Shown: positions 33,888 to 43,465 of the stretch, piece by piece
How the letters are laid out: every line of letters starts with the position of its first letter
Position numbering within the stretch: position 1 is the first letter of the stretch
Origin: DAMCAP01 sp032059445
Lineage (GTDB): Bacteria > Bacillota > Clostridia > Oscillospirales > Ruminococcaceae
Direction of reading: 5' to 3'
DNA length: 54,384 nucleotides
Assembly: GCA_032059445.1 (NCBI GenBank)
Contig: DAMCAP010000016.1
Location: 1 to 54,384, forward strand
Made by a program: the position numbers and the translations under genes
Notes under the pieces: generated by a model
What the model saw: the letters and a program-made list of their open reading frames with translations, nothing else
The model's database searches: none
What the model was told of the DNA's origin: nothing

Positions 33888-33956
33888 TGGATTCTCTGAA
33901 GCGTCTTCTTTAGCATCTTTGCATTTTAGTATACATCCAAATGCCCTTAAAAGCGC

Positions 33957-34796
33957 TTACTTATTCTCTAGCAAGCCGCTCTTGTGGGTCAACCAGTAGA
34001 TACCACCGATCATCAGGCCGCCACCCACGATATTGCCTAGCGCTACAGGTATGATCTGCATCAGGCTAGATGTTCCAAGCGCTGAGATCTGCTCCGCCGA
34101 TACACCGATATTAACCGCTGCATCTACCAGGGTAGGATTTGTAGCTGCCATGATGCCAGATGGGATAAAGTACATATTTGCCACGGAGTTTTCGAAGCCG
34201 CAGATATTAAAGATGGTGATTGGGAAGATCAAAGCTGCAATTTTGCCATTGATGCTTGTGGTGGCCGATGCCATCCATACAGCAAGGCAGATCAAGAGAT
34301 TACATAAGATCCCCAGGATAAAAGCGTTGATATGTGGCATGTTCGCTTTGTAGACTGCGGTCTTGATGGTAACAGCTCCTAAAAGCCCATCGCTAAAGCC
34401 CAACTGACCCGAAAGATTGATCAGCATGGCCACAAAGATACCGCCGACAAAGTTGCCAATAAAGACTACAAACCAATTAAATAGCAGATGCCGAAGGGTG
34501 ATTTTTTTACTAAAAAGAGCGGTGACCATTAAATTATTGCCCACGAAGATCTCTGCACCAGCCACAAATGCAAAGGTAACACCTGCACAAAACATCAGAC
34601 CTACGATGATCTTTGCAATGTTGATATTGGTAATGGCATATGTTGCGGCAAGCGAAGCCTGCGCCGACATCGCCACGTAAAGTCCACCTAATATGGCTAG
34701 TATAAAGAGCTTTTTGGGGGGCATATTTGCTTTTTTTACACCGGATGCTTCTATTTCATGGATGATTTCTGCGGGAGGGGTGAGAATATCGTGCAT
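33957..34796 (-). CDS. Formate/nitrite transporter family channel
   Basis: This 279-residue protein has six hydrophobic segments and family motifs: GGLYVAMSAQ after the first helix, GAEIFVGNNLMVTAL, NWFVVFIGNFVGG and VGNIVGGGL-type repeats near the end (NIVGGGLMIGG). FNT channels (FocA, NirC, HSC) move formate, nitrite or hydrosulfide. In a PFOR-based anaerobe formate is plausible, but pyruvate-formate lyase is not visible here. The start at 34796 (MHDILTPPAEII) follows GGAG; the upstream frame is longer but lacks a site. Confidence 0.9.
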   Translation of the reverse strand: MHDILTPPAEIIHEIEASGVKKANMPPKKLFILAILGGLYVAMSAQASLAATYAITNINIAKIIVGLMFCAGVTFAFVAGAEIFVGNNLMVTALFSKKITLRHLLFNWFVVFIGNFVGGIFVAMLINLSGQLGFSDGLLGAVTIKTAVYKANMPHINAFILGILCNLLICLAVWMASATTSINGKIAALIFPITIFNICGFENSVANMYFIPSGIMAATNPTLVDAAVNIGVSAEQISALGTSSLMQIIPVALGNIVGGGLMIGGIYWLTHKSGLLENK

Positions 34797-34877
34797 AGTA
34801 AGCTCCATTTCTATTGATAGTTTTTGATTGTATATGATGCCCATAGGCAAAGCGGGCGAATTTCCTAGTGGATGCCT

Positions 34878-35414
34878 TTATAGATTTTTCTTAAGGCTAA
34901 GAAGCTTCGTGAGTTTACAGGCAAGCCACCCCGCCAATAGACCAAGCACTACCCCTGCTGCGATATCGCTGGGATAATGGACGAAGAGATACAGCCTCGA
35001 AAATGCAATCAAAGCAGCTAGCCCCAAGCCTATCTTACCCCAGAATTTGTTGTAGTAGTATAAGACTGCTGCCGAAGCAAAGGAGGACATCGTATGCCCG
35101 GAGGGAAAGCTAAAATCTGAGGGTATCGAAATCAACAAGGGCAGCTCAAGGATGTGGCAGGGCCGCAGGCGGGCGATCCAGGGCTTTAGAAGTAGATTGC
35201 CTGCCACAAAGCAGATCGCCAAGGCAATAAACATGCTTATTCCCCACATGCGGGTTTCTTTGCGCAGCAACAGGGCGAGGGTGATGACGACCCAGATAGC
35301 ACCTGCATCCCCGAGATGCGTAATAGCAGGCATGATGACATCCATGAGGGGGGAGGCGATATACTCTTGTATCCACCATAGGATTGCTGTGTCAAAAGCT
35401 GTGATAGAATGCAT
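34878..35414 (-). CDS. PAP2-family membrane phosphatase
   Basis: This 178-residue membrane protein has the three PAP2 signatures in order: KPWIARLRP (about 71-79), PSGHTMSS (about 103-110) and SRLYLFVHYPSD (about 139-150), with hydrophobic segments between. Family members dephosphorylate undecaprenyl pyrophosphate or phosphatidate at the membrane surface. The small size and motif set fit a BcrC/PgpB-like lipid phosphatase. ATG 35414 follows AAAGGAG. It lies 81 bp upstream of the FNT channel gene on the same strand. Confidence 0.92.
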   Translation of the reverse strand: MHSITAFDTAILWWIQEYIASPLMDVIMPAITHLGDAGAIWVVITLALLLRKETRMWGISMFIALAICFVAGNLLLKPWIARLRPCHILELPLLISIPSDFSFPSGHTMSSFASAAVLYYYNKFWGKIGLGLAALIAFSRLYLFVHYPSDIAAGVVLGLLAGWLACKLTKLLSLKKNL

Positions 35415-35604
35415 TCTATTTACTCCTTTAGGCTCAGACTAGTTTTAAGTATATCATTATTGGTCAATTATATCAATGTAAATTTTAAACCAAATCCCCT
35501 TAAAATAGGCCATTAGTGCCAAAATAGGCGCATAAACAACCTGTTTTTTGGAAGAAATACACTTACATCCATAAGTGGATATAGACTCCAAAGCCATGAG
35601 AAAC

Positions 35605-35640
35605 ACGACAACAGGGACTGTTTTGCAGCCCCTGTTGTTG
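35605..35640 (-). terminator. Terminator of the M20 amidohydrolase gene
   Basis: CAACAACAGGG-type and CCCTGTTGTCG arms form a long stem on the minus strand, with TGTTTCT after it. Confidence 0.75.
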
Positions 35641-35658
35641 TATTGCTTATGTAAATAT

Positions 35659-37107
35659 TTAGTTTTTAGAGCCGATTGCCTGTGGCTTTACACCTGCTGG
35701 AATTGGGCATACATACTTGCCGCCACCTAGGCGCTTGTTGTGCTCTACCTTAGCTTCTTCAGCGATCTGGGGGTTATCGATTACATCGATGCAAGCACCT
35801 GCCATGACCTTGCCGGCAAACAGCACACCTTTATGGGCGATGGTAGTTTTGTTGCAGGAGGTAAACTGCCAAGAGTGACCCGGAGTGCCTGCTGCGGTGG
35901 TGACTACGCTGATCTGTGCGGTGGGGCATACCCAGCTTACGTCAGATACGTCGGTGGAGCCTGCCATTGGCACTTCACTAGATGCGTGTGGGATCAAAAA
36001 GTCGTTGAGTGGGCGAGGGGGGTTAAAGAAGGGTGCCACCTTTTCTGCCAGCTCGTGACCATATTGGTTGATGATCTTATCCATTGGGTTGCCCTTGTTC
36101 TCGTAGGTGTCGATAATCGATTGAGCAAAGGCCTTTTCTTCCTCTGTATAGGTAGGCAGCTCAAACTCCTGCATGTTTTTGTAGAGCAGCTTCTCTAGCA
36201 CGGTATTGGGGATCAAGTTGGAGCAGGCCTTGATGAAGGTGCTCTCCATCTTGGTGCCAGTCATCAGTGCAGCGCCCTTGGCAATGTCATTGACTCTGTG
36301 GTAGAGCTCATCGACCTGTGCAACCTTAGGAGAACGGATCAGGTAAAGCACCTCAGCGACAGGCTGTACTACGTTGGGAGAATATCCACCGGTATTGGTG
36401 ATGGCATAGTGGACGCGGGCAGCGTCGATCATATGCTCACGCAGGAACTGCACGCCTACGTTCATCAGCTCAACTGCATCGAGCGCGGAGCGGCCCAGAT
36501 GGGGGTCGCCGGCAGCGTGAGAAGCTACACCTAGGAATTTATATGAAACCTGATAGTTGGCGTTGGAGGAGCCGCTGGTGACGTTGTTGGTGGAGCCGGG
36601 GTGCCATGTGATGGCGATGTCACACTCATCAAATACACCTTCTCGAGCCATAAATGCCTTGCCGGAGCCGCCTTCTTCACCGGGGCAGCCGTAGAGGATG
36701 ACAGTGCCCGACTTGCCTGTCTGTGCTAAGTACTCCTTAACTCCCAGAGCGGCAGCAAAGGCAGCTGCACCTAGGCAGTTGTGGCCGCAGCCGTGACCAG
36801 CAGCACCTTGCTGATAGGGCTCTTTTATCGGTGAGCCGGGCATCTGGCTGATACCTGATAGAGCATCATACTCTGCCAAAATACCGATTACAGGCTTGCC
36901 GCTACCATATCTGCCAAGGAAAGCAGTTTGGATTTCGGCTACATTGGTTTCTACTTCAAAGCCTTGCTCCTTGAGGTTTTGCACAAAAAGCTCTGTTGAT
37001 TTGAATTCTTTAAAAGCGGTTTCAGCGTACTCCCATATACGGTCGTTGATATTGAGGATCTGATCTTTTTTGGAATCGATCGCATTGTTGATAATTTGCT
37101 TTGACAT
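35659..37107 (-). CDS. M20-family amidohydrolase (AbgB-like)
   Basis: This 482-residue zinc peptidase-like enzyme has ILAEYDALSG and GHGCGHNCLGAAAF (about residues 103-117), GCPGEEGGSGK for the second metal site, and a dimerisation insert. The sequence and length match the AbgB/p-aminobenzoyl-glutamate utilisation subfamily of M20 amidohydrolases. It could cleave aminoacylated aromatic or aliphatic amides; the true substrate is open. ATG 37107 follows AAAAGGAG. A second, unrelated-branch M20 peptidase is encoded just upstream on the same strand. Confidence 0.9.
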   Translation of the reverse strand: MSKQIINNAIDSKKDQILNINDRIWEYAETAFKEFKSTELFVQNLKEQGFEVETNVAEIQTAFLGRYGSGKPVIGILAEYDALSGISQMPGSPIKEPYQQGAAGHGCGHNCLGAAAFAAALGVKEYLAQTGKSGTVILYGCPGEEGGSGKAFMAREGVFDECDIAITWHPGSTNNVTSGSSNANYQVSYKFLGVASHAAGDPHLGRSALDAVELMNVGVQFLREHMIDAARVHYAITNTGGYSPNVVQPVAEVLYLIRSPKVAQVDELYHRVNDIAKGAALMTGTKMESTFIKACSNLIPNTVLEKLLYKNMQEFELPTYTEEEKAFAQSIIDTYENKGNPMDKIINQYGHELAEKVAPFFNPPRPLNDFLIPHASSEVPMAGSTDVSDVSWVCPTAQISVVTTAAGTPGHSWQFTSCNKTTIAHKGVLFAGKVMAGACIDVIDNPQIAEEAKVEHNKRLGGGKYVCPIPAGVKPQAIGSKN

Positions 37108-37330
37108 ATGCCCGCTCCTTTTCTTATGTTAATTTTAAGTACACACTTTTATTATCCATTATATAGGCTAATTTAGCAATTGACATTTCAGCCAACAAAT
37201 CCTTCAAATAATTGTGCGTGGGCAACAAAAAGCTTATAAATATCTGCATACTAGCTGTATGTATCTTAGGTACGGTGATAACGCTAAATCGCTGGATGAA
37301 TCTACAGGGAAATTATATCGCAAGATAGGG

Positions 37331-38662
37331 TTATTCATGCCCCAAAGCTGCGAAGATATCTTTAAAGAGATCGATCCCCTGCTGATAGTCCTCGATGAGG
37401 ATTTTTTCATTGGCGGCGTGTACTCCGCTGCCTGTCATGATTTTGCTGGGGAAGGGAGAGATGCGGTAGATGTTTTGACTTACATCCTTGAGGAATCTCG
37501 AGTCGGTACCACCCAGCATAATATAGGGGGCGCAGATGACGCCGTAGCTATTGCTGATGGCTTTTGTAATGCGGCGGTAAATCTCCGTATCGGTATCAGA
37601 GGGGGCAATTGGGTCGTTACCACCCTTGACGATTACCTCGATTTCGCTGCCTACCATATCTTTTACATGCTTGGTGACGGATTCAATTGTTTCACCCGGT
37701 AGGATGCGGATGTTGACCGTAGCAGTGGCTTCGGTGGGCAGCACATTTGGGGCGGCGCTCCCCGTAGCCATGGTAACGGCTGTGGTGCTACGCACTAAGG
37801 CAGCGGAGGATGGATTGGCCAGCAGCCTTGAAAGGATGACAGGTGCCAAAATCTTGCGGTTGTGCACCGCTACCTTGAGCGCACCTTCCATATAGGGAGC
37901 AAGGGTGTCAAGCATCTGGGCTGCAACTCCTGAAATAGAAGCAGGCAGCTGGTTGTGCTCTAGTTTTACAATAGCTTTTGCAATCAGGCCTAAAGCAGAG
38001 TGATTGGGAGGTGTGGAGGAATGTCCGCCTTCGCTTGTGGCACGCAGCAGTAGGTTTACACCACCTTTTTCTGCGGTACCGATCACGGCAATATCTTTAC
38101 TCACGCCAAACATACTGCCTGATACCACCGAGCCACCCTCGTCGATCACTGCCTCCAGCATAACGCCGCGAGAAGCCAGTAGCTCCGCCATCGCCTTGGC
38201 ACAGGGCTTCGCTGCCGACTGCCCGATCTCCTCATTGCAGGTCAAAAGCAGATAGATATCCCGCATGGGGCGAAATCCCTTGGCGAGCAGATATTCCGCT
38301 GCCTCTAGTAGTGCCATCATATGGCCTTTCATGTCGAGCGCTCCTCTGCCCCACACCACTTCGTCTACAATGGTACCGCTAAAGGGTGGATATACCCAAT
38401 CGCTTTCATTAGCGGGTACTACATCTTGATGGGCAATAAAGGCGATGGGATTGAGCTGAGGGCGGCTGCCCTGCCAAAAAAACATTAAGCCTGCTCCTGC
38501 TACCACCTCAAGCTTGAGGTGGCTATGCAGCAGGGGGAAGCTCTCTTTTAAAAAGGTATGGAGGGAGAAGAACTCCGTAAGATCCTGATCCTCTATATGG
38601 GGCAGGGCAATGGTCTTAAATGTCAGCGCCTTAGCGAGGCGTTCTGCAGGCGTACTTAGCAT
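37331..38662 (-). CDS. M20-family peptidase (PM20D1/carboxypeptidase S-like)
   Basis: This 443-residue protein has the M20 metal motifs IAFIAHQDVVPA, VWGRGALDMKG and LLTCNEEIGQS, and the late segment LGGTDSRFL. The branch resembles carboxypeptidase S and PM20D1, which hydrolyse peptides or N-acyl amino acids. ATG 38662 follows AAAGGAGG. The CPBP protease gene upstream ends 13 bp before this gene starts, so the two are probably co-transcribed. It lacks a signal peptide, in agreement with cytoplasmic peptide use. Confidence 0.9.
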   Translation of the reverse strand: MLSTPAERLAKALTFKTIALPHIEDQDLTEFFSLHTFLKESFPLLHSHLKLEVVAGAGLMFFWQGSRPQLNPIAFIAHQDVVPANESDWVYPPFSGTIVDEVVWGRGALDMKGHMMALLEAAEYLLAKGFRPMRDIYLLLTCNEEIGQSAAKPCAKAMAELLASRGVMLEAVIDEGGSVVSGSMFGVSKDIAVIGTAEKGGVNLLLRATSEGGHSSTPPNHSALGLIAKAIVKLEHNQLPASISGVAAQMLDTLAPYMEGALKVAVHNRKILAPVILSRLLANPSSAALVRSTTAVTMATGSAAPNVLPTEATATVNIRILPGETIESVTKHVKDMVGSEIEVIVKGGNDPIAPSDTDTEIYRRITKAISNSYGVICAPYIMLGGTDSRFLKDVSQNIYRISPFPSKIMTGSGVHAANEKILIEDYQQGIDLFKDIFAALGHE

Positions 38663-38675
38663 TGTACATCCTCCT

Positions 38676-39368
38676 TTAAATCTTTATTGTCAAAAACATG
38701 ATCATACCGATCAGGTTAATCGCCACATTTGAGAGCATATGCACGATCCAGCTGGGGAAGATAGAGCTTTTGTGTGTATCAAGGTGATTAAAAAACATAC
38801 CTACCAGCATTAGACCAGCTACGGCGAGAATGAATAAAATTAAGTTAAACCACCCGTTGATGATCCCGATGTGATAGAGAGCAAAGCATAGGCTGCTAAA
38901 GACACTGGATAAAAGGGTGCTCAGGTGTTTTTTGAGGAGCAGGAAACCAACTCCACGAAAGAAAAACTCTTCAACAAAGGAATTGATCAAAGCGATGTAC
39001 ACCGCTATTGGTGCGAAATTTACGATACTGACTCCAGGCCCTTTGCCTAGGAGCTTTACGATCTTTTGCTGGTCTAAATAAGGTCGGATGGCCCAGTACC
39101 CTAGCAGAAGGCTTAGCACACATCCAAAACCCAAAATCAGCGCAAGTCCCATATCCTTAGGCTTTACCGGAGTGATCAGATGCTTAAGCTTGATGCCGGG
39201 AGCTAGGGTGATAAAGCTTGCCGGCACCATTAAAAACAACATAATTTTGATAAATGCTTTGACCCAGTAGATGGGCATGATGATCAGCTCAACATACTGC
39301 ATGATCAAGCAAGCCAGAAGCATCCAGCCCATAATGGCAAAGGCATTTTTGTTTTTGATAAATTTCAT
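38676..39368 (-). CDS. CPBP-family intramembrane metalloprotease
   Basis: This 230-residue membrane protein has the CPBP/Rce1 signature: FVEEFFFRGVGFLL (EExxxR, about residues 131-144), and a later His in CFALYHIGIINGW, with a further Asn/Asp-rich pair in the last helices. Such proteases are linked to bacteriocin self-protection or protein processing. Seven to eight hydrophobic segments are visible. ATG 39368 follows AGGAAG. It is probably the first gene of an operon with the M20 peptidase downstream. Confidence 0.87.
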   Translation of the reverse strand: MKFIKNKNAFAIMGWMLLACLIMQYVELIIMPIYWVKAFIKIMLFLMVPASFITLAPGIKLKHLITPVKPKDMGLALILGFGCVLSLLLGYWAIRPYLDQQKIVKLLGKGPGVSIVNFAPIAVYIALINSFVEEFFFRGVGFLLLKKHLSTLLSSVFSSLCFALYHIGIINGWFNLILFILAVAGLMLVGMFFNHLDTHKSSIFPSWIVHMLSNVAINLIGMIMFLTIKI

Positions 39369-39908
39369 TTACGGTCTTCCTGATTTTTAACATCATGATG
39401 GTTTTCCAAATCATGCCTGTAGATTTATTGTATAGCGATTATCCGAGACTGTCAACCGCTTTACGGGGTTTTGGCAGGGAGCGTAGAGTTGCTATCTCAC
39501 AAATTTCTTAGGGTTTTTTTGGTCAAAATACTTAAATTGTCGTTGAGTTTTTGATTTTGTGTGGTATAATAACTGCTAAGCAATTATTGCGATCTGTGGG
39601 GCTTGTTAGCAGGCTTGTTACACTTAACCGATGCCTTATAGGGTATAGAGAGGCTGCCTTGCTGCTTGCCTTATTTTGCAAGCCTTTGGTATGACGGGCA
39701 AACATTTTCGTTCCCAGTAAGATTGCAATAATACAATGATACCTTAATGTAATCATTTACATCGATAGCCCAATAGAAGCCATACCTTATTTATATCCAA
39801 CACAGGCCAGTTTAATCACCTGTGTATACATCCCTTTTTAAAAGGGGCTGGTACTGCAATTAACCTGATTATACAGGGTTAAATAAAACGATAGAAATGG
39901 AGAGCACT
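39369..39908 (+). promoter_or_regulatory. Promoter and long leader of metG
   Basis: TTGAGT (39543-39548), 16 bases and an extended TGGTATAAT (TATAAT 39565-39570) form a good sigma-A promoter, giving a leader of about 330 bases. The leader has small hairpins (ACAGG/CCTGT near 39802-39823; CCCTTTTT/AAAAGGGG near 39833-39846) but lacks the T-box core and the S-box core, so no known riboswitch was recognised. A leader of this length before a tRNA synthetase gene is nevertheless suspicious. Confidence 0.5.
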
Positions 39909-41897
39909 ATGGATAAGAAGACATTTTACATCACTACGCCGATCTACTATCCTTCCGACAAGCTTCACATTGGTCACAGCTACTGTACAGTAGCTGCGGA
40001 TGTGATGGCACGCTACAAGCGACTTTCGGGGTATGATGTCATGTTCCTGACCGGCACCGATGAGCATGGTCAGAAGATAGAGGAAAAAGCACAGGCAGCA
40101 GGCGTAACCCCACAGCAGTATGTTGATAACATTGTAGCGGGTATACACAAGCTGTGGGAGCTGATGAATATCTCCCATGATCGCTTTATTCGTACCACAG
40201 ACGATTATCACGAAGCGTCGGTGCAGAAGATCTTTAAGCAGCTTTATGACAGGGGCGAAATCTACAAGGGCTCTTATAAGGGCAAGTACTGCACGCCCTG
40301 TGAGTCTTTCTGGACAGATAGCCAGCTTGTAGATGGTAACTGCCCTGACTGTGGCCGACCTGTGATCGATGCAGAAGAAGAAGCATATTTCTTTAGGCTC
40401 AGCAAGTATGCCGACCGCCTAATGAAGTTTTATTATGAAGAGAACCCTACCTTCCTACAGCCTGTCAGCCGCTTAAATGAGATGGTCAACAACTTCATTA
40501 AGCCCGGTCTGGAGGATCTGTGCGTATCTCGTACCACCTTTAAGTGGGGTGTGCCTGTAGATTTTGACCCTAACCACGTGGTTTATGTATGGATTGATGC
40601 ACTTTCCAACTACATTACTGCACTGGGCTACGGCAACGATCGCTACAATGACTATGATAAATTCTGGCCAGCTGACGTGCACTTTGTTGGTAAGGAAATC
40701 ACAAGATTTCACACCATTATCTGGCCTGCTATGCTGATGGCGCTTGATCTGCCTCTGCCTAAGAAGGTATATGGCCATGGCTGGCTGCTTCTTGAAGGTG
40801 GCAAGATGTCAAAATCCAAGGGCAATGTGGTTGACCCAGTGATCCTGTGTGAGCGCTACGGCGTGGATGCCCTGCGTTACTTCCTGCTGCGGGAGTTCCC
40901 ATTCGGCTCCGATGGTGTGTTCTCCAACGAGCTGCTGATCAACCGTATCAACAGCGACCTTGCAAACGATCTGGGCAATCTTGTTTCCCGTTCTTTGACC
41001 ATGGTCAACAAGTATTTTGGCGATAAGCTACCAGCAGAGCGTCTGCCCAGTGAGCTGGATACCCAGCTGATTGAGATGATCGGTGGCCTCAAGGCAGCTT
41101 ATGAGAAAGAGATGGAGGCCTTTGCCTTCCAAAATGCACTGGCTGAGGTGTTTAAGGTAATCTCTCGCGCCAACAAATATATCGACGAAACCGCGCCATG
41201 GGTGCTGGGTAAAGACCCTGCTGATGCGCCAAGGCTTGCCAGCGTACTTTATAATCTGCTTGAGGTGATTCGTGCATCTGCAACCCTACTGACTCCCTTT
41301 ATGCCTGATAGCTGCAAGTCCATCATTGGGCAGCTGGGTATTTCGGAGCAGGCAGCTGCTTATGACAGTGTAGGCTACAGCGCTGATACGGATTACACCA
41401 TCGTCAAGGGTGAAAACTTATTCCCCCGTATTGATCTTAAAAAAGAGCTGGAGCTCCTTGAAAGCAAGGCTGTAAAGCCACAGCCCAAGGAAGAAAAGCC
41501 TAGCGAAGCTAAGCCAAAGGAAGCACCTAAGGCAGAGCAGGCAGCTCCAACCGAGGGTGTAATTGATATAGAACATTTTATGAAGGTTGAGCTGATCGTA
41601 GCGAAGGTCATCACCTGTGAGCCTGTACCAAAGTCTGATAAACTGCTCTGCCTGATCCTTGATGACGGCAGTGCTGAGAAGCGCCAGGTGGTATCGGGCA
41701 TTGCTAAGTGGTACGTTCCCTCTGACTTGATCGGTAAGAAGGTCTGTGTAGTAGGCAACCTAAAGCCAGCAAAGCTGCGTGGCGTGATGAGTCAGGGTAT
41801 GATTTTGGCTGCTGATTCGGTTACTGCTGACGGTCAGGAGGATGTTAAGGTCCTCTTTATGGACGACAGCATCCCTTGCGGCTCGAGGATCCATTAA
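39909..41897 (+). CDS. metG: Methionyl-tRNA synthetase
   Basis: This 662-residue class I enzyme has KLHIGHSY (the HIGH motif), the zinc-binding Cys clusters YCTPCESFW and NCPDCGRP, GKMSKSKGN (the KMSKS loop) and a C-terminal tRNA-binding EMAP-like domain (IDIEHFMKVELIVAKVI onward) after a Lys/Pro/Glu-rich linker (about 520-552). This layout is the dimeric form common in Firmicutes. ATG 39909 is preferred because TGGAGAG lies five bases upstream; ATG 39897 is in frame. The tatD gene overlaps its stop by one base, so the two are an operon. Confidence 0.95.
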   Translation: MDKKTFYITTPIYYPSDKLHIGHSYCTVAADVMARYKRLSGYDVMFLTGTDEHGQKIEEKAQAAGVTPQQYVDNIVAGIHKLWELMNISHDRFIRTTDDYHEASVQKIFKQLYDRGEIYKGSYKGKYCTPCESFWTDSQLVDGNCPDCGRPVIDAEEEAYFFRLSKYADRLMKFYYEENPTFLQPVSRLNEMVNNFIKPGLEDLCVSRTTFKWGVPVDFDPNHVVYVWIDALSNYITALGYGNDRYNDYDKFWPADVHFVGKEITRFHTIIWPAMLMALDLPLPKKVYGHGWLLLEGGKMSKSKGNVVDPVILCERYGVDALRYFLLREFPFGSDGVFSNELLINRINSDLANDLGNLVSRSLTMVNKYFGDKLPAERLPSELDTQLIEMIGGLKAAYEKEMEAFAFQNALAEVFKVISRANKYIDETAPWVLGKDPADAPRLASVLYNLLEVIRASATLLTPFMPDSCKSIIGQLGISEQAAAYDSVGYSADTDYTIVKGENLFPRIDLKKELELLESKAVKPQPKEEKPSEAKPKEAPKAEQAAPTEGVIDIEHFMKVELIVAKVITCEPVPKSDKLLCLILDDGSAEKRQVVSGIAKWYVPSDLIGKKVCVVGNLKPAKLRGVMSQGMILAADSVTADGQEDVKVLFMDDSIPCGSRIH

Positions 41898-42664
41898 TGG
41901 CATTGATTTTTGACTCCCATGCTCACTATGACAACGAACGTTTTGCAGATGATTTAGAGCAGGTACTCTCTGCTATGCCCCAAAAAGGGGTAGGGCGGAT
42001 CATGAATGTGGCCAGTGATATTGAGAGCTGCATCACCACTCCAAAATTGGCAGAGCAATACGATTTCGTTTATGCTACAGTGGGCATCCACCCTCATACA
42101 GCTTCTACGCTGGATCACAGTGTCCTTGATTTGATGGCAAGGCAAGCGGCCAACCCTAAGGTAAGAGCGATTGGAGAGATCGGTCTGGATTATTACTATG
42201 ACCTCTCTCCAAGAGATCAGCAGGTTGAGGCATTTATCAAGCAGTTGGAATTTGCCCACGACCTTAAGATGCCGGTGGTAATCCATAGCCGTGATGCCCA
42301 TCAAGAAACACTGGATATCCTCAAAAAGTATCGCCCAACAGGGATTGTGCACTGCTTCTCAGGCTCTGCGGAGCTTGCGGCAGAGATGGTAAAGCTGGGG
42401 CTGTATATCGGCTTTACAGGCGTCGTTACCTTCCAAAATGCCAAGAAAGCACTGCTGGCAGCCGCAGCGACTCCACTGGATCGCCTGCTGATTGAAACCG
42501 ATTGCCCCTATATGGCACCTGTCCCTCACAGAGGTGAACGCTGTGACTCCTCTATGCTTACGCTTGTGGCTGCAAAGCTGGCGGAAATCAAGGGGATAAG
42601 CACCGAGCAGCTCCTCGCTGCTACATGGGACAATGCCAATCGCATCTATGAGATACAAGACTAA
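41897..42664 (+). CDS. TatD-family metal-dependent hydrolase
   Basis: This 255-residue TIM-barrel protein starts ALIFDSHAHYDNERF with the HxH metal motif, then GEIGLDYYYD, HSRDAHQETL, HCFSGSAEL and IETDCPYMAPVPHRGERC. TatD proteins are metal-dependent deoxyribonucleases linked to DNA repair; in Firmicutes the gene (yabD-like) typically follows metG, as here. Its ATG overlaps the metG stop (TAATG), indicating coupling. All metal ligands are visible and the length is normal. A terminator follows. Confidence 0.93.
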   Translation: MALIFDSHAHYDNERFADDLEQVLSAMPQKGVGRIMNVASDIESCITTPKLAEQYDFVYATVGIHPHTASTLDHSVLDLMARQAANPKVRAIGEIGLDYYYDLSPRDQQVEAFIKQLEFAHDLKMPVVIHSRDAHQETLDILKKYRPTGIVHCFSGSAELAAEMVKLGLYIGFTGVVTFQNAKKALLAAAATPLDRLLIETDCPYMAPVPHRGERCDSSMLTLVAAKLAEIKGISTEQLLAATWDNANRIYEIQD

Positions 42665-42673
42665 ATGCCAAAT

Positions 42674-42709
42674 AAACCGCTTAGCATGTTGCTAGGCGGT
42701 TTTAGTTTT
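42674..42709 (+). terminator. Terminator of metG-tatD
   Basis: AAACCGCTTAGCA and TGCTAGGCGGTTT pair with one or two mismatches; TTAGTTTTG follows. Confidence 0.85.
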
Positions 42710-42780
42710 GTAGAGGCTGCGTCAACCGGCCCGCATACAAGGAGAATAGGATAAAGGGCCACATAAGCGGGCCCCTCTCC

Positions 42781-43041
42781 CTACAAAGAGGACTTTAGGT
42801 TGTGAAATCGTTCTTTGGTAGCAAGGCCGCCTCTGATGTGGCGCTCTGCCTTGTTTTGATCAAGTACGGCTCTGCATTCATTAAAGAGCGTAGGAGATAC
42901 ACGCTCAAGCCTCTGGCTGACGTCTTTATGTACAGTACTTTTACTGATCCCAAAAATCTTTGCGGTATCACGCACGGTTGCACCTGTCCTGATAATATAA
43001 CGCCCTAGCTCTATAGCGCGGTCTTCCGGTAAACCTTTCAA
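42781..43041 (-). CDS. spoIIID: Sporulation transcriptional regulator SpoIIID
   Basis: This 86-residue protein matches SpoIIID: RAIELGRYIIRTGATVRDTA followed by the helix-turn-helix KIFGISKSTVHKDVSQRL, and the family C-terminus (NECRAVLDQNKAERHIRGG). SpoIIID acts in the mother cell, activating or repressing sigma-E genes; in B. subtilis it is needed for expression of the recombinase that excises skin. That role is of interest here because spoIVA in this window is interrupted by recombinase-bearing elements. ATG 43041 follows GAAAGG-type bases (weak site). A near-perfect sigma-E promoter lies upstream. Confidence 0.95.
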   Translation of the reverse strand: MKGLPEDRAIELGRYIIRTGATVRDTAKIFGISKSTVHKDVSQRLERVSPTLFNECRAVLDQNKAERHIRGGLATKERFHNLKSSL

Positions 43042-43073
43042 ATCAACACCCTCTTACCATTATTTGATGTTAC

Positions 43074-43102
43074 ACTATATGAGCGAAGTGCGGTGAATAT
43101 GA
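43074..43102 (-). promoter_or_regulatory. Sigma-E promoter of spoIIID
   Basis: On the minus strand TCATATT (43102-43096) matches the -35 KMATATT fully. A 14-base spacer follows, then CATATAGT (43081-43074), one mismatch from CATACAnT. spoIIID is sigma-E dependent in B. subtilis, which validates the motif for this genome. Confidence 0.8.
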
Positions 43103-43465
43103 TCTTTTTAATGGCTAAATCGTGAAAAGTTCGTAGTTGCTCTATCCTGTACTCAGCCCAGTATTGTAAAATTGCCCAAAATTAGCATTGTTTTTGCAGA
43201 TTTGATCTGCAATATACACAATGGTATAGAAAAATATTGAAATAATTTATGATAAATCTACATAATTCAATCATTCTCTATTGACTCTCGACAAAATATG
43301 TGTTATACCTACATCAGGTTACCCTAAAATATAATAATAATCGTTTCCATATTGATGAAATTCTGACAAATACAAGGTGGACTACTGTGCATTTTGCCTT
43401 GGAAAGATCAATCAATGCTCTAGCTTACAACGAATGATGACATCAAATATCAGGAGGGTACAATC
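43103..43465. other. AT-rich intergenic region before the chemoreceptor gene
   Basis: No gene was seen. TATAAT-like stretches (near 43330) are possible sigma-A sites; no clear sigma-D (flagellar) promoter was found. GGAGGGT at 43452-43458 is the ribosome binding site of the next gene. Confidence 0.4.

Noticed and set aside
39571..39908. T-box or SAM riboswitch ahead of metG
   Set aside because: The conserved T-box core and S-box elements were not found.
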